DNA of 64,000 bases. It comes from Rhizobium sp. AC27/96. Lineage in GTDB: Bacteria; Pseudomonadota; Alphaproteobacteria; Rhizobiales; Rhizobiaceae. Shown here in pieces: positions 53,228-62,689 of this stretch. Below the pieces are notes generated by a model. That model saw only the letters and a list, made by a program, of their open reading frames with translations. It ran no database searches and was not told the origin of the DNA. A program made the position numbers and the translations under genes. The stretch lies in NCBI RefSeq assembly GCF_001692325.1, contig NZ_LXKN01000018.1, positions 372,001-436,000 of the forward strand, written 5' to 3'. How positions within the stretch are numbered: position 1 is the first letter of the stretch; the number at the start of each line of letters is the position of its first letter.

Positions 53228-54829
53228 TCACTCCGCAGCCGGAACGAGGTTTTCGGAGATCAGCTTGGCCTCCGGCTTGTCATCCGGATCGGGGCCTTTG
53301 CGGATCGCCTTGATCATCAGCGTCATCTCGATGACGATGAGGGCGGTATAAAGCGCGGCAAAACCGAGAATGGTCAGAAGCACGGTGCCGGCGCCGAGAT
53401 TGGAGACCGCAGCCGCCGTCGGCAGCACGCCTTCGATGATCCATGGCTGGCGGCCAAACTCGGCAACCACCCAACCCAGTTCGATGGCGACCCAGGGCAG
53501 CGGAATGGCGAAGACCGCGACCCTCAGCAGGAGCGGATATCGGTCAAGCTTGCGCCGCGCCGACAGCCAGAAGAAGACCGCCGTCAGCAGGATGAAGAAC
53601 ATGCCGAGCCCGACCATGATGCGGAAGGACCAGAACAGCGTTGGCACATGCGGAATGGTATCGCGCGTCGCCTGTGCAATCTGCTCCTCGGTCGCCTGGC
53701 GCGGGTCGTTGACATAGCGCTTTAGCAAGAGCGCGTAGCCGAGCTGATGACCGATATCCTCAAAGGAGGAGCGCGCCTCGGTGATGGCGACATCCTGCGT
53801 GGTTTCGCCCGCAGTTGCCGGCTTTGCGGCACGGATCTTCATCAGCGCGTCATAGGCCTTGATGCCCTGGCGAATATTGTCCTTGGCCTCGGCCTCGAGC
53901 TTGTCGATACCGGGAATTTCCGTCGTCAGCGAGCGGGTGCCGATCAGGCCCATGACCCAGGGGATGTGCACGGCGTAATGCGTCTCGCGCGCCTCCTGAT
54001 CCGGAAAGCCGAAGGCGGTGAAGGCGGCCGGTGCCGGCTCGGTCGTCCACATGCCTTCGATTGCCGCGAGTTTCATCTTCTGATGCTCCGTCGTCAGATA
54101 GCCGCTCTCGTCACCGAGCACGACCACCGAAAGCGCCGAAGCAAGACCGAAGGATGCCGCGACCGTCATGGAGCGTTTCGCCAGCTCGACGCTGCGGCCC
54201 TTCAGCAGATACCAGGCAGAGACGCCGAGTACGAAGATGGAAGCACAAACGTAGCCGGCCGAAACCGTGTGGACGAATTTCGCCTGCGCCACGGGGTTGA
54301 AGACGACATCGAAGAAGCTGGTGATCTCCATGCGCATGGTCTGCGGGTTGAGCGCCGACCCCACAGGGTTTTGCATCCAGCCATTGGCGATTAGGATCCA
54401 AAGCGCCGAGAAATTCGAGCCGAGCGCGACGGCCCAAGTGGCCACGAGATGCCCGACCTTGGATAGCTTGTCCCAACCGAAGAAGAACAGGCCGACGAAG
54501 GTCGCCTCCAGAAAGAAGGCCATCAAGCCTTCGATCGCAAGCGGCGCGCCGAAGATGTCACCGACATAATAGCTGTAGTAGCTCCAGTTCATGCCGAACT
54601 GGAATTCCATCACAATGCCGGTGGCGACGCCGAGTACGAAATTGATGCCGAAGAGCGTTCCCCAAAACTTCGTCATCTGCCGCCAGATCTGACGGCCGGT
54701 CATCACATAGGTCGTCTCCATGATGGCAAGCAGCACGGAAAGGCCGAGCGTCAGCGGCACGAACAAGAAGTGATACAACGCCGTCATGGCAAACTGCAGG
54801 CGCGATAGCGCCACGATATCAAGTTCCAT
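53228..54829 (-). CDS. cydA: Cytochrome bd ubiquinol oxidase subunit I
   Basis: Haem-bearing subunit of 533 aa. The quinol-site residues in KLAAIEGMWTTEPA (Lys and Glu) and the GRQPW motif (GWVVAEFGRQPW) are intact. The Q-loop is long (from about residue 255 to 375, including the IGHQLGYALLLKRYV segment), which puts it in the long-loop E. coli bd-I type and not the short cyanide-insensitive CioA type. Start at 54829 behind GGGAG; the frame to 54988 is not needed. Confidence 0.95.
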   Translation of the reverse strand: MELDIVALSRLQFAMTALYHFLFVPLTLGLSVLLAIMETTYVMTGRQIWRQMTKFWGTLFGINFVLGVATGIVMEFQFGMNWSYYSYYVGDIFGAPLAIEGLMAFFLEATFVGLFFFGWDKLSKVGHLVATWAVALGSNFSALWILIANGWMQNPVGSALNPQTMRMEITSFFDVVFNPVAQAKFVHTVSAGYVCASIFVLGVSAWYLLKGRSVELAKRSMTVAASFGLASALSVVVLGDESGYLTTEHQKMKLAAIEGMWTTEPAPAAFTAFGFPDQEARETHYAVHIPWVMGLIGTRSLTTEIPGIDKLEAEAKDNIRQGIKAYDALMKIRAAKPATAGETTQDVAITEARSSFEDIGHQLGYALLLKRYVNDPRQATEEQIAQATRDTIPHVPTLFWSFRIMVGLGMFFILLTAVFFWLSARRKLDRYPLLLRVAVFAIPLPWVAIELGWVVAEFGRQPWIIEGVLPTAAAVSNLGAGTVLLTILGFAALYTALIVIEMTLMIKAIRKGPDPDDKPEAKLISENLVPAAE

Positions 54830-54908
54830 AGTCTTTCTCCCACCCCCTACGGTGTGTCTGACAGGAATGCGGCGCCATTCGACGCGCCGCGGGCATGTTG
54901 TCTGCTCC

Positions 54909-56600
54909 TCAGTCCGGCCGAAGCCGGGCGAGAAGCGTTTCGAATTCCGGTGTTCCGCGCCGTGCTGTCGCGGTGATCTGACCGCCATCCAGAAGTACGA
55001 TGCGGTCGGCTATTTCAGCCTCGCGGCGAATGTGGGTGGCGATGACAAGGCTGCGACCGGCCGCCGCTGCGGCCAATCTTTCAATAACCGCGCGCGCCGT
55101 CTTCGCATCAAGGCCTTCCGTCGGTTCATCGAGAAGCCAGATGGGTGTTTCCCGCAGCAGAAGTCTGGCGAGCGCCAGCTGGCGCAACTGTCCGCCGGAG
55201 AGACCACTGCCGCCCTCGCCGAGCCGGGTCGAAAGACCATGCGGCAAGGCTTCGATGTCCTCGCATAGCCCCGCCGTCGCAAGCGCTTCCAGCAGTCGGC
55301 TATCGTCAGCATCCGGCGCGGCCAGCTGCAGATTGCCGCGCACAGTGTCCTGAAACAGCTCGCTGCGCTGCGTCAACCTCGCCGTCGACAGACAGGCAAT
55401 AGAGCCGCTGTTCGCAGCGATCTCGCCCGCCAGCAATGCCAAAAGTGTCGATTTTCCCACTCCGCTCGGCCCGACGACGGCCAGTCGTTCGCCGATTGCC
55501 AACGACAGAGACAGACCCGGCAGAACGGGCCGTGCAGCACCTTCATGCCCGGCGACGGCATTCTCGACTTTGAAGGCCCAGCCCGCCTCCGGCACAGCTA
55601 TCTTCTGTGCCGTGGCAACAGGGCTCAACCGTGGAGCTATGCGCTTGGCGGCAAGCAAGGTGCGCCCGAGTTCGAGGGCGCCGCGTCGCATGGCCGCAAA
55701 CGGCTCCGTGGCAGCGAAAGCAATGAGGAGTGCGAAGGCAGCAGCAGGCGCGCCGATGGTTCCCGCTTTGGCAAGCAGCGCGACGGTCAGCAGGGTCGCA
55801 GTCAACAGCAAGGTCGACGCCAGAGAGAAGCCGGCCGCAACCGCGCTGTCGATACGGTTGAGAGCATCATCCGCCTGCGTCAGACGGCGATCCGCCTCGG
55901 CAATCGTCTGCTGTTGCGCCTGCAACTGCGCGACCATTGCCAGCTCGGTCTGACCGGCCACAAGATCGATACTGCGGGCCCGCAAGGCCTCCATCGCATG
56001 AGCGCGCCGCCGCCCCGGCTTCAGCGCCATGCGCGCAGCGACAAGCGAAAGACCAAGACAGATGGTCACGAGCCATAGTCCCGCAAGGCCGCCAAGCATC
56101 GGATCGATGAAACAGAGCGCGATCGTGACGGCAATAGCGGCAAGGACAGCGACAACGGCCGGCACCAGCACGCGCAGATAGAGGGAGTCGAGCGCATCCA
56201 CATCATTCGTCAGCCGAAAGAGCAGCTTTGCCGGCCGGCGGATCATCGATGAAGCTGCGGCAGGCGCGGCCCAACCGCGAAACAGCCGCTCGCGCAGCGC
56301 CGCAAGCGCCTTGAGCGTGGCGTCATGCGTGACGATCCTTTCGCCGTATCGGGTGGCTGTGCGGCCGATTGCCAGCATGCGAATGCCCGCCGATGGCGCA
56401 AAGACATCGAAGACCATGGCGCTTGTGACCGCCAAGCCGGCGAAAGCCGAGGCGGTGATGAACCAGCCGGAGAGCCCCAGCAGTCCGCCGCCAGCAAGCA
56501 TCGCCAGGGCCGAGAGGCCAGCACCGAGCGCAAGACTCGCTCCGCGTTCGATCCAGAACAGCTTGATGACAGGAATGAGAGCCGTCAGCGATCGTTTCAT
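54909..56600 (-). CDS. cydC: Thiol reductant ABC exporter subunit CydC
   Basis: Half-transporter of 563 aa: six-helix membrane part (1-320) and ATPase with GPSGVGKST, LSGGQLRQ and IWLLDEPTEGLD. With CydD it exports glutathione or cysteine and is needed to assemble cytochrome bd. Its ATG overlaps the cydD stop. The gap to cydA is 79 nt. Confidence 0.92.
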   Translation of the reverse strand: MKRSLTALIPVIKLFWIERGASLALGAGLSALAMLAGGGLLGLSGWFITASAFAGLAVTSAMVFDVFAPSAGIRMLAIGRTATRYGERIVTHDATLKALAALRERLFRGWAAPAAASSMIRRPAKLLFRLTNDVDALDSLYLRVLVPAVVAVLAAIAVTIALCFIDPMLGGLAGLWLVTICLGLSLVAARMALKPGRRRAHAMEALRARSIDLVAGQTELAMVAQLQAQQQTIAEADRRLTQADDALNRIDSAVAAGFSLASTLLLTATLLTVALLAKAGTIGAPAAAFALLIAFAATEPFAAMRRGALELGRTLLAAKRIAPRLSPVATAQKIAVPEAGWAFKVENAVAGHEGAARPVLPGLSLSLAIGERLAVVGPSGVGKSTLLALLAGEIAANSGSIACLSTARLTQRSELFQDTVRGNLQLAAPDADDSRLLEALATAGLCEDIEALPHGLSTRLGEGGSGLSGGQLRQLALARLLLRETPIWLLDEPTEGLDAKTARAVIERLAAAAAGRSLVIATHIRREAEIADRIVLLDGGQITATARRGTPEFETLLARLRPD

Positions 56601-58378
56601 GCGGCCGCCCTCCGCGCCTGTGCATCCAGGCTGATAATGCGGCCCAGACGTCCGGCCAGAACCGGATCATGGGTGGCGACGATCAGGATGCGTCCCTCGG
56701 CAAGCGCAAGCAGTGCATCTGTCACGGCCGAGGCCGTCTCGGCGTCGAGATGTGCTGTTGGCTCATCCGCGAGAATGATATCGGCCTGTTCATCGACCAT
56801 CATCCGCGCCAGCGCCAATCGCAGCGCTTCACCGCCGGAAAGACCAAGACCTCCCTCCCCGACTGCCGCTACGCGCTCGGCAGTGAAGACCCGATCGAGA
56901 GCAACACCTGCAAGGGCAGCCGTAACCGCGCCCCGGTCGATATTGGCGCGTCCAAGAGCGACATTGCGCATGACACTGCCGGCAAAGACATGGGGCGATT
57001 GGCCTATCCAGGCCATGCGACGGCGCAATTCATCTGCAGTATCGTCCCTCAACGGCATGCCGCCGATTCGAATGATACCCGCCTCGTGGCGCGCCAGTCC
57101 TGCGATCAACGAAAGGATGCTGGTCTTGCCGGAACCGCTCGCGCCCCACAGCGCCACATGTTCCCCTGATGCGATCGACAGATCGAAATGATCGATGACA
57201 GGTTTGCGCTCCGGCTCGTGGCGAAAGACCACCCCTTCCATGTCAACCGAAGCAGGGCCATTGGACACCAAGGATTTCGCATCGCTGCCGCCGAGAATGG
57301 TCTGTTGCGATGTCGCCAGATCTTTCAACGCCGCAAGAGCCGCCTCGCCATTGGCGCGGTCATGCCAGACAACAGACAATTCGCGCAGCGGCTCGAAGAA
57401 AGCCGGAGCGAGCAGAAGGATAAACAGCCCCTGCGTCAGCGTCAGTCGGCTCCCCCAGATGCCGACATCGATCGATCCAAGCAGGCTGAAACCCACATAG
57501 ACAGCAGTGGCGGCAACGCCGAGGGCGGCGAAGAATTCGAGGACCGCCGAGGACAGGAAGGCGATCCTCAGCACAGCCATGGTGCGGACCCGCAACGATT
57601 CCGCATCCGCCCGCAGCCGCAACGCCGTCGCATCGACAGCGTCGAGCGCACGAATGGTGGCAAGGCCACGCAGCCGGTCGAGCAGAAAGGCGTTGATACC
57701 GCCGGTTTCGGCAAGCTGCTTTTCGCTCGCAGCCTGCGCACGCCAGCCGATCAACGCCATGAAGATCGGGATCAACGGCGCGCAGAGAGCCAGGACGAGC
57801 GCTGCGACCCAGGAAATCGGCAGAATGCAGGCGAATAAGACCAGCGGCACGGCGCTCGCCCTCAGGCGGGCGGGACGAAACCGTGCAAGATAGGGAACTA
57901 TCGCCTCGGCCTGCTCACCCACAACGCTTGCCGCCAGCCCCGATGCCGGCCTGGAGCTATCGAGCGGCGAACGCCGCGCAAGCGATGCTGCGGCAGCGGC
58001 GCGATGGACGCTCAATTCGCGGCGAGCCGCGCGGAAACACAATCGGCCACCAACAGCATCCAGTGCAGCGCGCAAAATACCAAGTCCGGCAACGACCGCG
58101 GCGGGAACTGCCACCTCGCTCACGCCGCCGCCCTGGCTGATCGCTCCGACGCCGATTGAAAGCATCGCGGCCTGACCGACCCACAGCAGCGAGGAAAGAC
58201 AGAGAATGGCTGACGCTGGACCCAGGCCGGCAACCCGCTTCGTGGATCGATCTGACGCGGCCTCGGGAGTATTGTTGCTTGCCGAAATGCTCGAACCCTG
58301 AGCCTCTCGTCTTTCCAACATTCCATCGCTGGCGGAGGAAACACTCACCTTGGCCGACCCTTTCCAATCTCGTACCAT
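56597..58378 (-). CDS. cydD: Thiol reductant ABC exporter subunit CydD
   Basis: Half-transporter of about 593 aa. Membrane part includes LGILRAALDAVGGRLCFRAARRE; ATPase carries GASGSGKTS, LSGGEALR and IILADEPTAHLD. Start is uncertain: ATG 58378 is used, but ATG 58321 (574 aa) or an internal GTG are possible, and none has a strong ribosome site; the open frame runs to 58870. First gene of cydDCABX. Confidence 0.9.
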   Translation of the reverse strand: MVRDWKGSAKVSVSSASDGMLERREAQGSSISASNNTPEAASDRSTKRVAGLGPASAILCLSSLLWVGQAAMLSIGVGAISQGGGVSEVAVPAAVVAGLGILRAALDAVGGRLCFRAARRELSVHRAAAAASLARRSPLDSSRPASGLAASVVGEQAEAIVPYLARFRPARLRASAVPLVLFACILPISWVAALVLALCAPLIPIFMALIGWRAQAASEKQLAETGGINAFLLDRLRGLATIRALDAVDATALRLRADAESLRVRTMAVLRIAFLSSAVLEFFAALGVAATAVYVGFSLLGSIDVGIWGSRLTLTQGLFILLLAPAFFEPLRELSVVWHDRANGEAALAALKDLATSQQTILGGSDAKSLVSNGPASVDMEGVVFRHEPERKPVIDHFDLSIASGEHVALWGASGSGKTSILSLIAGLARHEAGIIRIGGMPLRDDTADELRRRMAWIGQSPHVFAGSVMRNVALGRANIDRGAVTAALAGVALDRVFTAERVAAVGEGGLGLSGGEALRLALARMMVDEQADIILADEPTAHLDAETASAVTDALLALAEGRILIVATHDPVLAGRLGRIISLDAQARRAAA

Positions 58379-59118
58379 CAAGGATGGGTCCGTCGACGGC
58401 CGAAGAACGCGTGATCCGCTTCGCGGACGCATCTTTCCCTCGCCGAACCCAGAACAAACTTGCCGCAATCGAAGATATCGGACCGCTAATATGACTGGCT
58501 TTCCAGCTCTTGTCAGCGACAAGAGTAACATAGCCCGTCTCGCCGCCAGGTTGATAAGGCAGCAAGTTGTTCGCGACATGGTTCTAGGCGGATTGTGCAC
58601 TGCGCAAAAGCGCACAGGATGTCGCAGGAGATGTTCAGGGCGATGACAGATTGACGCAGAACACCCTGTTATCGTTTCGAAATAGCGAAATCGGCAGCTC
58701 GCATCCGCATCGTCAGAACCCAACCGGTGGCCGGGACAATTTTGCAATGCAACATAATGTCGCGACCTGTGAACACCGGCTAAATGAGCAATGGAGTGCC
58801 GCGCGCATGTCCGAAAGGTCGGGTTGCTCGCGCTACAAGCATATGTGACAGCGGTGATTTTTGACCGCAATGATTGTTCTTCCGGACACGGATCGCCGAA
58901 TCACCCCTTCGCAGCCATACTTCCCGTTGCGTTCGTTTTTGATAACAGCAAGCGTTCTCGAACGCGGTGCGGCCCATGTCGACCCTCACGAGAGACTTGA
59001 CGGGCGGCGCCATTATCGATGTGCTGGACAAGCGACTAATTATGCAGGCAAATTCAGCCTGAGATCGCGAACGGAATTTGCGGACGGTTCGGATGTCCAG
59101 GCGTTTAGGGAGATTGGG
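58379..59118. other. 740-nt region between divergent cydD and usp genes
   Basis: Both strands have open frames here, including the N-terminal extension of the cydD frame, but none shows protein-like features. The promoters of cydDCABX and of the stress-protein gene must be inside. I looked for an FNR/FixK-type TTGAT-N4-ATCAA box and did not find one. Confidence 0.5.
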
Positions 59119-59553
59119 ATGTATGACAGGGTTATGTGTGCGATCGGGCTCGGATCACGCGAGCGTGCCGAGCATCTGCTGCGCACGTCCCAGGCCCTCC
59201 TCAAGCCGAACGGCCAGCTGACGGTAGTCCACATCGTCGAACGCTTTCCCTCGGGACATGAAAGCCCGGACGAATGGGCCGTGTCGGTGATCGGAGAAGC
59301 CGAGGAAAAGCTCAATACCCTTTGCAGGCGTCTCGGCATCACCGCGACGATCGATGTGCGCACCGGCACGGCGTCGAAAACCTTGCTGATCATTGCCAAA
59401 GAGAGGAAGGCGGATCTGATCGTCCTGGCGACGCATGCCTCCGACATTCTCGATCGCATCTTCGGCTCGACCGTGGAATATGTCATCCGACATGCCGAAT
59501 GCTCCGTCCTCATCGATCGTGCCGAAAGGTCGGTAACAGCAGGCAAAAACTAG
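59119..59553 (+). CDS. Universal stress protein (UspA family)
   Basis: Single Usp domain of 144 aa starting MYDRVMCAIGLGSRERAEHLL. The C-terminal strand region is DLIVLATHASDILDRIFGSTVEYVIRHAECSVLI. The glycines of the ATP-binding G-x2-G motif are replaced (SDIL), so ATP binding is doubtful. GGGAG precedes the ATG at 59119 by about 7 nt; the long frame from 58861 is rejected. Divergent from the cytochrome bd operon, a common low-oxygen association. Confidence 0.85.
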   Translation: MYDRVMCAIGLGSRERAEHLLRTSQALLKPNGQLTVVHIVERFPSGHESPDEWAVSVIGEAEEKLNTLCRRLGITATIDVRTGTASKTLLIIAKERKADLIVLATHASDILDRIFGSTVEYVIRHAECSVLIDRAERSVTAGKN

Positions 59554-59652
59554 CGAACTTCGCCTCCTATCGCGCAATAACCTTGTGACTGCTTGCTTTG
59601 CGGTTTGAGAGTGTTACATACCCGCTTCCATCCGGCACCCAAGATGATCTGA

Positions 59653-60909
59653 ATGACCGAAGCCGCCATCACCTGGAGTATTGCCGGACTGACTGCCCTC
59701 GGCGTCGTTGCTCGCCCGTTCCGGTGGCCGGAAGCCGTTTGGGCGGTGCTTGGTGCCGCCCTGCTCCTTGCCTTTCAGTTGATCGGCCTCGCCGATGTCT
59801 GGGCAGGCGTATCCAAGGGCTTCGATGTCTATCTCTTCCTGATCGGCATGATGTTGCTATCAGAACTTGCCCGCCGCGAGGGATTGTTCGACTGGGTCGC
59901 GGCGATTGCCACTTCCCATGCCAAAGGCTCACCACGGCGGCTGTTTCTGCTCGTCTACGTCGTTGGTGTTGTCGTTACCGTGTTCCTCTCGAACGACGCC
60001 ACCGCGGTCGTCCTCACACCCGCGGTCTATGCCGCCTGCCGCGCGGCCCGGGTCAAGGACCCCATGCCCTACCTGCTGGTCTGCGCCTTCATCGCCAATG
60101 CCGCCAGCTTCGTCCTGCCGATTTCAAATCCGGCCAATCTTGTCATCTTCGCCGGCGGCGAAATGCCTCCGCTGTCGCGCTGGATGGCAACATTCCTGCT
60201 GCCGTCGATCGTCTCGATCGTTGTAACCTTTGTCTGCCTGTACTGGACGCAAAGACAAGCGTTGGCCGAAGACACCATCGCGCCCGGCGTCGAACAACCG
60301 GCCCTGTCGCAAAGCGCCAGGCTGGCAGGATGGGGACTTTTGGTAACGGCGCTGATCCTGATCGGCGCATCGGCCATGCATCTCGATCTCGGCATCCCCA
60401 CCTTTGCTGCCGGTATCCTCACGACAGTCATCGTTCTTGCCATCACACGACAAAGCCCAATCGAGACCATCCGGGGGATAAGCTGGAGCGTGCTGCCGCT
60501 CGTTGCCGGACTGTTCGTCATCGTCGAGGCGGTCAACCACACCGGCCTCACCTCTCTTCTATCCGAAAGGCTTGCGTCTCTCGCGGCTCAATCGCAGGCG
60601 CAGGCAATCGGGGCGGCAGGGCTTTCTGTCGCGATCGTCTCCAACCTCGTCAACAATCTGCCGGCTGGCCTCTTTGCCGGCAGCGCGGTGCAGGCTGCCC
60701 ATGTTCCCGATGCGATTGCCGGCGCCTTGCTGATCGGCGTTGACCTCGGCCCCAACCTTTCCGTCACCGGTTCGCTCGCCACCATTTTGTGGCTAGCCGC
60801 CTTGCGCCGCGAAGGCCTTCACATGGGCACCTGGGCTTTTCTGAAGCTCGGTATCGTCGTGATGTTCCCGGCGCTGATCCTGTCTCTGGCAGCCCTTCTG
60901 TTGATATAG
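59653..60909 (+). CDS. ArsB/SLC13-type membrane permease
   Basis: Integral membrane protein of 418 aa with ten or more helices. LSNDATAVVLTPAVYAACRAA and NPANLVIFAGGEMPP are hallmarks of the ArsB/NhaD/SLC13 (ion transporter) superfamily, and SNLVNNLPAGLFAG is the second-repeat equivalent. Length fits ArsB arsenite efflux (about 430 aa). No arsR or arsC gene is nearby, so arsenite is not certain. Confidence 0.82.
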   Translation: MTEAAITWSIAGLTALGVVARPFRWPEAVWAVLGAALLLAFQLIGLADVWAGVSKGFDVYLFLIGMMLLSELARREGLFDWVAAIATSHAKGSPRRLFLLVYVVGVVVTVFLSNDATAVVLTPAVYAACRAARVKDPMPYLLVCAFIANAASFVLPISNPANLVIFAGGEMPPLSRWMATFLLPSIVSIVVTFVCLYWTQRQALAEDTIAPGVEQPALSQSARLAGWGLLVTALILIGASAMHLDLGIPTFAAGILTTVIVLAITRQSPIETIRGISWSVLPLVAGLFVIVEAVNHTGLTSLLSERLASLAAQSQAQAIGAAGLSVAIVSNLVNNLPAGLFAGSAVQAAHVPDAIAGALLIGVDLGPNLSVTGSLATILWLAALRREGLHMGTWAFLKLGIVVMFPALILSLAALLLI

Positions 60910-60930
60910 GACCAAACAAGGACCGCCTTG

Positions 60931-60948
60931 TAGACGACCGGTCGATTA
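60931..60948. promoter_or_regulatory. Putative TetR operator
   Basis: A 10-bp perfect palindrome CGACCGGTCG (60935-60944) with outer TA...TA symmetry (14 of 18 positions), ending 17 nt upstream of the TetR start codon. The core resembles the GACCGGTC-type sites of NemR/AcuR-like regulators. Autoregulation inferred. Confidence 0.6.
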
Positions 60949-60965
60949 TTTGTTACCCACTGGCC

Positions 60966-61568
60966 ATGGTGACCAGAAAGAAATCCGATCTGACACGCAA
61001 TCATATTCTCGAAATCGGGCGGGAACTCGTATTGCGTAAGGGTTTTGGCGGCGTGGGGCTGAAGGAACTGCTCGAGCAGAGCGCAGTGCCGAAGGGATCT
61101 TTCTATTATTACTTTGCCTCCAAGGAGGCGTTTGGCTGCGCCCTGCTGAAAGACTATTGCGCTGACTATGCCCAGCGCCTTGATACGCTTTTCGGCTGGA
61201 AGGGAACCGGTCGCCAGCGGTTGATGCACTACTGGAACGCATGGCTTTCGGACGGCAATGCCGGCAGCCTTGCGGATCGGTGCCTCGTCGTGAAACTCGC
61301 CGCGGAAATCTCCGATCTTTCGGAAAGCATGCGGGTGATCCTGCTCGGCGGTGTCGACGATCTCCTTCGACGCATCACTACAACGCTTACCGAAGGGCGC
61401 GCGGACGGCTCCATCTCCCCCGCTTGCGTCCCGGAGAAAATGGCTCGCTCGCTCTATAGCCTTTGGCTCGGTGCGGCGATCCTGGCCAAACTTGGAAAAG
61501 ACAAGACACCACTCGATCAGGCCCTGTTTGCCACCGAGCAAGCCCTTTCCGCTCCCGGCAGTCTTTGA
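60966..61568 (+). CDS. TetR/AcrR-family regulator
   Basis: Regulator of 200 aa with N-terminal helix-turn-helix (GLKELLEQSAVPKGSFYYYFASKEAFG). The C-terminal domain resembles AcuR/NemR-like repressors of reductases. Start at 60966 is chosen over the frame from 60789, which would overlap the permease gene. The reductase gene 41 nt downstream is the probable target together with itself. Confidence 0.88.
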   Translation: MVTRKKSDLTRNHILEIGRELVLRKGFGGVGLKELLEQSAVPKGSFYYYFASKEAFGCALLKDYCADYAQRLDTLFGWKGTGRQRLMHYWNAWLSDGNAGSLADRCLVVKLAAEISDLSESMRVILLGGVDDLLRRITTTLTEGRADGSISPACVPEKMARSLYSLWLGAAILAKLGKDKTPLDQALFATEQALSAPGSL

Positions 61569-61609
61569 CCCAGGCCGGGACCGACATATCAACATGCAAG
61601 GAAATCAAA

Positions 61610-62587
61610 ATGCGTAGCGCCATTCACGAAGTCTTCGGCGACCCGGCTGCAGTTCTTCGTCTTGCCGAAATGCCTTTGCCGCAGCCGGACGCCGGACAAG
61701 TACGGATTCGCACGATTCTATCCCCCATCCACAATCATGACCTTTGGACGGTGCGAGGCGCCTATGGCTACAAGCCGGTCCTGCCAGCCATTGGCGGCAG
61801 CGAGGCTGTGGGTATCGTCGATGCGATCGGCGCTGGCGTCGATGCGGCGCTGATCGGCAAGCGCGTCGTCGTGGCCGGCGTTCATGGAACCTGGGCCGAG
61901 CACTTCACCGCACCTGCCGCAAGCCTTGTTCCCGTGCCTGACATCATCAGCGACGAGGCCGCTGCACAGCTCATCGCCATGCCATTCAGCGCCATCGCGC
62001 TTCTGGAGTTCCTCAACGTCGAGAAGGGCGATTGGATCATCCAGAACGCGGCAAATGGGGCCGTCGGCAAGACCCTGGCCATGCTGGCGCATAGTCGCGG
62101 CGTCCATATCGTCAATCTCGTTCGGCGCGACGCCGGCGTCGAGGAATTGGCCGAATTCGGCATCGAGAATGTCGTCTCGACGGCGTCGCCTGATTGGAAG
62201 GCCAAGGTGCGCGCCATCGTCGGGGACGCCCATATCCGGGCGGCGGTCGATTCCGTTGGCGGTGTTGCAAGCAACAATCTGGCCGATCTGCTGGGTGAGA
62301 ACGGCGTCCTTGTTTCCTTCGGCACGGCCGCGGGCAAGCCGATGCACATTGCCTCGGGTGCGATCATCTTCAAGCAGCTGACCATCAAGGGGTTCTGGGG
62401 CAGCAAGATCAGCGCGGCGATGCCCACCGAAGAGCGCAAGCGATTGATCGGCGAACTGATCTCACGCGTTGCCTCCGGCGACGTCAAGCTGCCGGTGGAA
62501 GCGGCCTATGACATGACGGAGATTGCCGAGGCGGTGAAATCTTCCCTCGCCCCCGGCAAAGTGGGCAAGGTTCTGCTGAAACCGTAA
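61610..62587 (+). CDS. Zinc-independent MDR-family alcohol dehydrogenase/quinone or enoyl reductase
   Basis: Medium-chain dehydrogenase/reductase of 325 aa. GroES-like N-terminal half (about 1-115) and Rossmann half with NAANGAVGKTLAMLAHSRG as the cofactor loop. The structural-zinc cysteines are absent, which points to the quinone reductase or 2-enoyl reductase branch. AAGGA precedes the ATG. Placement behind a TetR gene of NemR/AcuR type suggests detoxification of electrophiles such as unsaturated aldehydes or quinones. Confidence 0.85.
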   Translation: MRSAIHEVFGDPAAVLRLAEMPLPQPDAGQVRIRTILSPIHNHDLWTVRGAYGYKPVLPAIGGSEAVGIVDAIGAGVDAALIGKRVVVAGVHGTWAEHFTAPAASLVPVPDIISDEAAAQLIAMPFSAIALLEFLNVEKGDWIIQNAANGAVGKTLAMLAHSRGVHIVNLVRRDAGVEELAEFGIENVVSTASPDWKAKVRAIVGDAHIRAAVDSVGGVASNNLADLLGENGVLVSFGTAAGKPMHIASGAIIFKQLTIKGFWGSKISAAMPTEERKRLIGELISRVASGDVKLPVEAAYDMTEIAEAVKSSLAPGKVGKVLLKP

Positions 62588-62636
62588 TCTCACTCCTATG
62601 TGACTCCCGTGGCATCTCACGATTCTTTAGACCCTG

Positions 62637-62672
62637 ATCAGACTTTTGCGTTATCACACGCAAAAGTCTGAT
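62637..62672. repeat. 15-bp perfect hairpin upstream of the diguanylate cyclase gene
   Basis: ATCAGACTTTTGCGT (62637-62651) and ACGCAAAAGTCTGAT (62658-62672) are exact inverted copies around a 6-nt loop. No T run follows, so it is not a normal terminator. It ends five bases before the GGAG ribosome site of the next gene, so it may control translation or be a dispersed repeat. Confidence 0.7.
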
Positions 62673-62689
62673 GAGTCGGAGAAGCATTG

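Noticed and set aside
58379..59118. FNR/FixK box for the cyd operon
   Set aside because: No TTGAT-N4-ATCAA match found by eye.
59598..60743. 381-codon plus-strand open frame
   Set aside because: Out-of-frame shadow of the ArsB-like permease, Arg/Cys-rich.
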